From assembly GCF_031177825.1 (NCBI RefSeq), contig NZ_JAPSKE010000006.1, positions 186,001 to 250,000 on the forward strand: 64,000 nucleotides of DNA, read 5' to 3'. The position numbers were made by a program, and so were the translations under genes. Numbering within the stretch: the first letter of the stretch is position 1; every line of letters starts with the position of its first letter. A model generated the notes under the pieces. It saw only the letters and a list, made by a program, of their open reading frames with translations, had not been told where the DNA came from and did no database searches. Shown here one piece after another: positions 61,301 through 64,000 of the stretch. The DNA is from Paenibacillus sp. Its GTDB lineage: Bacteria > Bacillota > Bacilli > Paenibacillales > YIM-B00363.

Positions 61301-61491
61301 ACGGGCTCGTCCTGAAGTCTCCGAAGTCGGCGGATACCGGGTCCACGGACAACCAATACGGCTTCGCGTACAATGACGACGACTCTTATGCGGACGGTTA
61401 CGAGCGGCTGTCGTCGGACGGCGGAAACACTTGGATCACCGAAAACGGCGGCCGGCGCGACCTGGTGTTCAGCCTGTATTCGGAACAATAA
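58360..61491 (+). CDS. Secreted clan-D glycosidase (alpha-galactosidase-like) with discoidin domain
   Basis: The 1043-aa protein starts at ATG 58360 behind GGAGG, directly after the GH36 stop, and has a signal peptide (about 1-34, ending ANAA). An N-terminal beta-sandwich (about 45-300) precedes a TIM barrel (about 310-640) with IGFNTYYSHYG, YFNLDGGF and DYLKLDFID; the Asp near residue 472 is the likely nucleophile, and INESIAP follows. The pattern is that of GH27/GH36-like enzymes, but the family number is unsure. A C-terminal beta domain, an F5/8C discoidin domain (about 745-880, NLALGKPATASSTW) and an unassigned 160-aa tail follow. It probably removes alpha-linked galactose from polymers outside the cell, upstream of uptake and the GH36 enzyme. 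Confidence 0.8.
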   Translation: MLNNRWFRTLAVLLILGMGVTMMLETRPTATANAAANEAGVKPSLTPVSVEEKDGVVTATNGSYTVAYDLATGLGSVAWNGQLAIRDFHSNYKLAGTQARFRSSDPAARTAAWEGIETNGYGSDGVRLTISSALEAGPTIRLSLELYPNRAYFLTDLTVESPDALDIEILEPIAAPFLDIEAGTDRRIFTTPYSNNFDFGVAPVHDFGHSQNGADRFEGEQLRWEPFNGVSHWVAAVFDNAGRQGLVAGAATAVNWKSAQKLGQAAAPNGPLTEFSVYNWGGSQRGTAVASDKFFFGYYADYQAGLEEYGNVYNIGEPRMAWEGDVPIGFNTYYSHYGYASAEAMYPLVDYMAEHLQPLGYEYFNLDGGFTPEAGLPFDDGMKKFADYVHAKGLKVGGYQTPFTIYNEWLDLPIPGTPYTHRDICLRDENGELIRTYLGTYAMDVTHPGAQAALRSAIQKYIDWGFDYLKLDFIDMGMYDGARFDPSMNGMQAYRLGMGIIRETVLAADRPIYINESIAPLLPAAFAHGRRAACDTTIGVDGYSGLERQAFNSAASWWTNGTLYEYNDADMILPENFAQGFWYKFSQKEGKLLGTTVALGGGHWLAGDNFPFLAEDRMRLLENEELLKLVATGKAAKPLDLPNVYHKGERSPSVIHYLDDRGDAIVGLSNWSAAEELELSVALGDLGLDPNGNYALTELYSGRKLGKAKGEFRYTLPPKGAAIVKVERGGGQGHKDDTPPANLALGKPATASSTWSGAGYEASKLTDGDWRTRWSAADGAKDDQWVEVDFGAETAVNRVVVKEHKGDYFQTANWALQYWDAERQQFVDLTKGFTLGDDKVIDFDAVRTTKLRLSLRSNYILPSIEEVEAYYIEGNGGPTLVQDNSNAPYASYSDIRAQVQRMQVFTLKHSDLPKLDVYIYESYVNAVPADAYFFDIVTLDANDEPLDTLFTASLPAYNIPGTVSPYSIYPRLKNLDTNLRYGLVLKSPKSADTGSTDNQYGFAYNDDDSYADGYERLSSDGGNTWITENGGRRDLVFSLYSEQ

Positions 61492-61503
61492 TACGACTTT
61501 AGA

Positions 61504-61539
61504 GAAGACCGAATCCTCAGGCGGAGGATGCGGTCTTTT
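61504..61539 (+). terminator. Terminator of the galactosidase operon
   Basis: AAGACCG and CGGTCTT flank an inner ATCCTC/GAGGAT arm, followed by TTTTCC. It lies about 12 bases after the stop codon. Confidence 0.8.
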
Positions 61540-61651
61540 CCGTCGAAAAAGTAAAAGAAGTTGCCCCCAAAGACAAACCTTCGGCCTACGAAACCGCCCG
61601 CCGACCCCGATATAATAGGAAGCAAGCGAAAGACGCGTGGGAGGAGACGCC

Positions 61652-62008
61652 ATGGAACTGTATCCGGTAGCCGCGGTAGAAAACATACCGGAAGGGACGT
61701 CGAAGATCGTAGAAGTGAAGGGGCGCTCCATCGGCGTCTACAACGTCGGCGGAACGTATTACGCGATCCAGAACTATTGTCCGCATCAGGGGGCGGAGCT
61801 GTGCGCCGGACCCGTATGCGGCACGACGCTCGAATCGCAAGTGTACGAGTTTACTTACGGCCGCGACCGCGAGATCGTCCGCTGCCCGTGGCACGGATGG
61901 GAGTTCGATCTGAAGACGGGGAAGTCGCTGTTCAGCGACCGCGTCCGCGTCCGGAGCTACGCCGTGGAAGTGTCGAACGGGCAAGTGCGCATCGCGCTAG
62001 GAACGTAA
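61652..62008 (+). CDS. Rieske [2Fe-2S] ferredoxin-like protein
   Basis: The 118-aa product starts at ATG 61652 behind GGAGGAG. The Rieske ligands are present: CPHQGA near residue 45 and CPWHGW near residue 77. It is soluble and has the size of oxygenase-type ferredoxins. The next gene is a stub of an amidohydrolase of the DCDVH type; pairs of a Rieske protein and such an amidohydrolase occur in other Bacillus-group genomes (from memory), suggesting a shared catabolic route whose partner is lost here. No oxygenase is linked. Confidence 0.88.
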   Translation: MELYPVAAVENIPEGTSKIVEVKGRSIGVYNVGGTYYAIQNYCPHQGAELCAGPVCGTTLESQVYEFTYGRDREIVRCPWHGWEFDLKTGKSLFSDRVRVRSYAVEVSNGQVRIALGT

Positions 62009-62028
62009 GAGAAGAGGAGGACGCAGCC

Positions 62029-62196
62029 ATGACGCAAGAGAAGGACATTCGGGGCATCGTCGACTGCGATGTGCATAACGGCTTTCGCAGCGGCGACGAT
62101 TTGTTCCCGTATTTGGACGAGACCTGGAAGAGCCAAGCGGGCCTCAGGGGCGGCGGTCTGCCCTATAGACGAATGGGGGAGATCGGCGCGTTGTAA
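62029..62196 (+). pseudogene. Truncated amidohydrolase, N-terminal stub
   Basis: ATG 62029 behind GAGGAGG opens a 55-codon frame encoding RGIVDCDVHNGFRSGDDLFP and then YLDETWKSQ, the start of amidohydrolase-2-type proteins with the metal-binding DxDxH motif. It ends after a short stretch (GGLPYRRMGEIGAL) where the family runs on for about 300 residues. The remaining two-thirds or more of the gene is absent and a terminator-like hairpin follows at once, so this looks like a deletion remnant. It could still be translated but cannot be an active hydrolase. Confidence 0.7.
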
Positions 62197-62203
62197 CGAT
62201 AGG

Positions 62204-62242
62204 AGGGGCCGTCCGGAGGGGACTTGCCCCTTCTTATTTTTT
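62204..62242 (+). terminator. Terminator after the amidohydrolase stub
   Basis: AGGGGC and GCCCCT pair around a 16-base region and are followed by TCTTATTTTTTC. Confidence 0.6.
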
Positions 62243-62310
62243 CAAACCGTTCCGTTCGCCGGAGGTGTATAATGGAAGGGAATTGCAAGGAAACGGAGGG
62301 AATTGACATT

Positions 62311-63258
62311 ATGTTTCGCCACACGTCGAAGCCGTCGGTCGATTACGCCGCCCCGAGGCAAGGATCGACTCGGCGCGACGCCGGTCCGGCGGCCGATCGC
62401 CGCCTCCTGCAGATGCAGTCGCTCGTCGGGAATCAAGCGATGGTGCGGATGCTGCAGGCGCGCGGCGGCGCGAACCCGATCCAGCGCAAGTCGAGCCGAG
62501 ACGTCGTGCAGCTCACCGCGAAGGAAGGGCAGCCGACGACCCCGAAGTGGGAAAATAACGCGAACGGATCGATGGCGGGCGCGCCGGAAATTCAAAACAA
62601 GAAAAACCATCCCGGCGTACTCAAAGGCGGTCAGCCGTCCGTGAAGCCCGAGGGCTGGAACCATGTGTTGTCCAATGCCGGGAAGGTGAAGGGGGCTTGG
62701 GTTCGTTTCCACCTGATCAACGAAAACGTAGGCGGCCCCGGCAACAACGTCAATAACCTCGTTCCGACGACGCATGCGATCAATACCGGCTCGACGTGGA
62801 GCGGGTACGAGACGGATTTGAAGTCGCATTACGAAAATAACGAATGGATCTGGACGAAAACCAACGTGACCTACGACGCCAGCTATCCGAGCGGATTCCC
62901 GAAGAAGATTCAGGGGATCTCGCAATATTACGACACGGGGAAGCAAGCCTGGGTACCGACGGCCAAGAGCGGCACCTCGCTCGATCTGACCCCGCCGCAG
63001 TTCGCCGGAGGCATCAAGACGAGGACGCTGGACGAAATGACGGCGTCGACGTGGGCGCTGCTGCTCGGCATGGGCGAAGGCACGAAGCTTGTCCATTTCT
63101 TAAATCATCTGAGCAGCAGCGCCTCGAGCATCGACGACTTCAACGAAGCTTTGTATGAAGAAAACGCGCCGGACCTCGACGATTCGGCGTTGAAGAGCAT
63201 TAACGCCGCGATCAAGGGCAGTCATCCCCTCGTTCATATCGCGGTCGATTACGCATAA
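62311..63258 (+). CDS. Putative nuclease-type toxin with GNQAM leader (contractile-injection-system cargo-like)
   Basis: The product is 315 aa from ATG 62311, ten bases after GGAGGG; a likely -10 (TATAAT, 62268-62273) overlaps the alternative ATG at 62272. The N-terminus has no Sec signal but carries LLQMQSLVGNQAMVRMLQ followed by IQRKSSRDVVQ, the GNQAV/M-x-x-L...QR leader seen on many proteins linked to extracellular contractile injection systems. The middle holds FHLINENVGGPGNNVNNLVP, then THAIN, resembling a nonspecific endonuclease/His-Me-finger core (His, Gly-Gly-Pro-Gly-Asn, Asn-Leu-x-Pro). The C-terminal 70 residues are a helical region of unknown role. Nuclease activity is inference; no immunity gene is recognised beside it. 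Confidence 0.6.
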   Translation: MFRHTSKPSVDYAAPRQGSTRRDAGPAADRRLLQMQSLVGNQAMVRMLQARGGANPIQRKSSRDVVQLTAKEGQPTTPKWENNANGSMAGAPEIQNKKNHPGVLKGGQPSVKPEGWNHVLSNAGKVKGAWVRFHLINENVGGPGNNVNNLVPTTHAINTGSTWSGYETDLKSHYENNEWIWTKTNVTYDASYPSGFPKKIQGISQYYDTGKQAWVPTAKSGTSLDLTPPQFAGGIKTRTLDEMTASTWALLLGMGEGTKLVHFLNHLSSSASSIDDFNEALYEENAPDLDDSALKSINAAIKGSHPLVHIAVDYA

Positions 63259-63288
63259 GCTTCGTGAGACGAAGTTGCATTTCGGGCG

Positions 63289-63317
63289 GGCCTTCCGGCG
63301 ACGGGGGCCTATTTTTT
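63289..63317 (+). terminator. Terminator after the putative toxin gene
   Basis: GGCCTTCCG and CGGGGGCC form an imperfect stem with a GCGA loop, followed by TATTTTTTT, about 30 bases after the stop. Confidence 0.75.
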
Positions 63318-63491
63318 TGCTCGCGGCGCCGGGCAGGGCGGTGCGAGGCTTCGCTGACGTTCGTATAGGAAGGACCTGCGTCATCCAGGATTCGGCAGAA
63401 GGAAAACAAGGGAAATCGGTTAATGTCGTCGAATATTTACCTAATTATTCAGATTCGTGGAAGAGCAGGGAACCGAAGGAGGATGTGCCGA

Positions 63492-64000
63492 GTGACGAGG
63501 GAGACGACGCTGGAGTGCCGGTGGGAGTACGGCCGGACGGTCAACTTCGCGATGCAGCAAAATCATGTGCCCGTCGTACGAAAACTGTGGCTGCGCAACG
63601 GCGGGGACGCCGACCTGGAGGACGTGACGGTGTCGATCGCTTCCGCGCCGGCCTTCGCGTCGCCTTGGAGCAAGACGTTGGATGTCGTTCCGGCGGGGGC
63701 GACGGTGGACGTCGGCGTCGTCGACCTGCGCCTGTCGCCGACGGCGTTGGCGGAGCTGACGGAGCGCGTGGCCGGCAGCTTGGAGATTACGGTGACGAAG
63801 CCTGCGTCTTTGGAGGCCGGCGCGGATGCGCAAGCGGGCCGGGAGACGTTGTTCGCCGCGTCGGCGCCGGTCGACGTGCTCGCTTTCGACGAATGGAGCG
63901 GTCTCGCGGCGTTGCCGGAGATGATCGCGGCCTTCGTCGCGCCGAACCATCCGGAGATCGCGCGAATCGTCCGTTCCGCCGCCGATATTTTGACGATGTG
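63492..64000 (+). CDS. DUF4011-type large helicase/nuclease protein, N-terminus only
   Basis: GTG 63492 lies nine bases after AAGGAGG and opens a frame that runs off the window after about 169 codons. The sequence VNFAMQQNHVPVVRKLWLRN, SAPAFASPWSKTLDVVPAG, LTERVAGSLEITV, DVLAFDEWSGLAALPEM and AFVAPNHPEIARI matches the beginning of very long DUF4011-containing proteins, which usually continue into an Upf1-like helicase with a C-terminal restriction-endonuclease-like domain. Such proteins are suspected or shown to take part in anti-phage defence in some systems. The identification rests on the N-terminal segment only; the domains that would prove it are outside the window. Confidence 0.7.
   Translation, partial: MTRETTLECRWEYGRTVNFAMQQNHVPVVRKLWLRNGGDADLEDVTVSIASAPAFASPWSKTLDVVPAGATVDVGVVDLRLSPTALAELTERVAGSLEITVTKPASLEAGADAQAGRETLFAASAPVDVLAFDEWSGLAALPEMIAAFVAPNHPEIARIVRSAADILTM

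Overview
The window looks like a chromosome segment of a GC-rich, Gram-positive soil or plant-associated bacterium of the Paenibacillaceae (Paenibacillus/Cohnella type). This is inferred from strong AGGAGG ribosome-binding sites, SLH-domain surface proteins, YesM/YesN two-component pairs, LplB/LplC-type sugar permeases and lipoprotein binding proteins. The assignment comes from gene content only; no rRNA or tRNA gene is present.

Layout. 1-8.2 kb: a polysaccharide lyase family 8 gene (cut by the window edge) diverges from an importer operon (binding lipoprotein, two permeases) that ends in a large secreted beta-propeller protein. 8.3-11.3 kb: topoisomerase III and a DUF4395 membrane protein. 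11.3-14.2 kb, minus strand: a tight four-gene operon with a zinc-finger/TM protein, a divergent Lgt-like protein, a radical SAM enzyme resembling archaeal tetraether-lipid synthase (MJ0619/Tes), and a small His-rich membrane protein. 14.3-20.1 kb: a 1202-aa SLH surface protein diverges from a P-loop NTPase/HTH regulator. 20.1-22.9 kb: an AT-rich decayed zone in which an internally deleted MFS exporter pseudogene, behind a MerR-type promoter, is interrupted by a 1.8-kb transposase-less element. That element has TGT...ACA ends, a 5-bp target duplication, repeated ~21-bp end motifs and a NucA/NucB-like cargo gene lying between two copies of the right end.

22.9-61.5 kb is carbohydrate-utilisation territory. 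Three YesM/YesN systems sit with three CUT1 importers: 22.9-29.9 kb with no glycosidase; 30.2-43 kb with a discoidin-domain secreted glycosidase-like protein and an intracellular GH78 alpha-L-rhamnosidase; 49.2-61.5 kb with a GH36 alpha-galactosidase carrying a one-base frameshift and a secreted clan-D glycosidase. Between the last two are a nitroreductase, an HxlR regulator, an aldo/keto reductase, a TolB-like propeller, an AraC regulator, an SDR oxidoreductase and a mutarotase-like protein. No importer ATPase is encoded here, so all four importers presumably share an ATPase encoded elsewhere (MsmX-like).

61.6-64 kb: a Rieske protein, a truncated amidohydrolase, a putative nuclease toxin with a GNQAM-type leader like those of contractile-injection-system cargo, and the start of a large DUF4011-type protein cut by the window edge.

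The two best candidates for something undescribed are the Lgt-like/radical SAM operon and the small TGT...ACA element with a duplicated right end around its nuclease gene.
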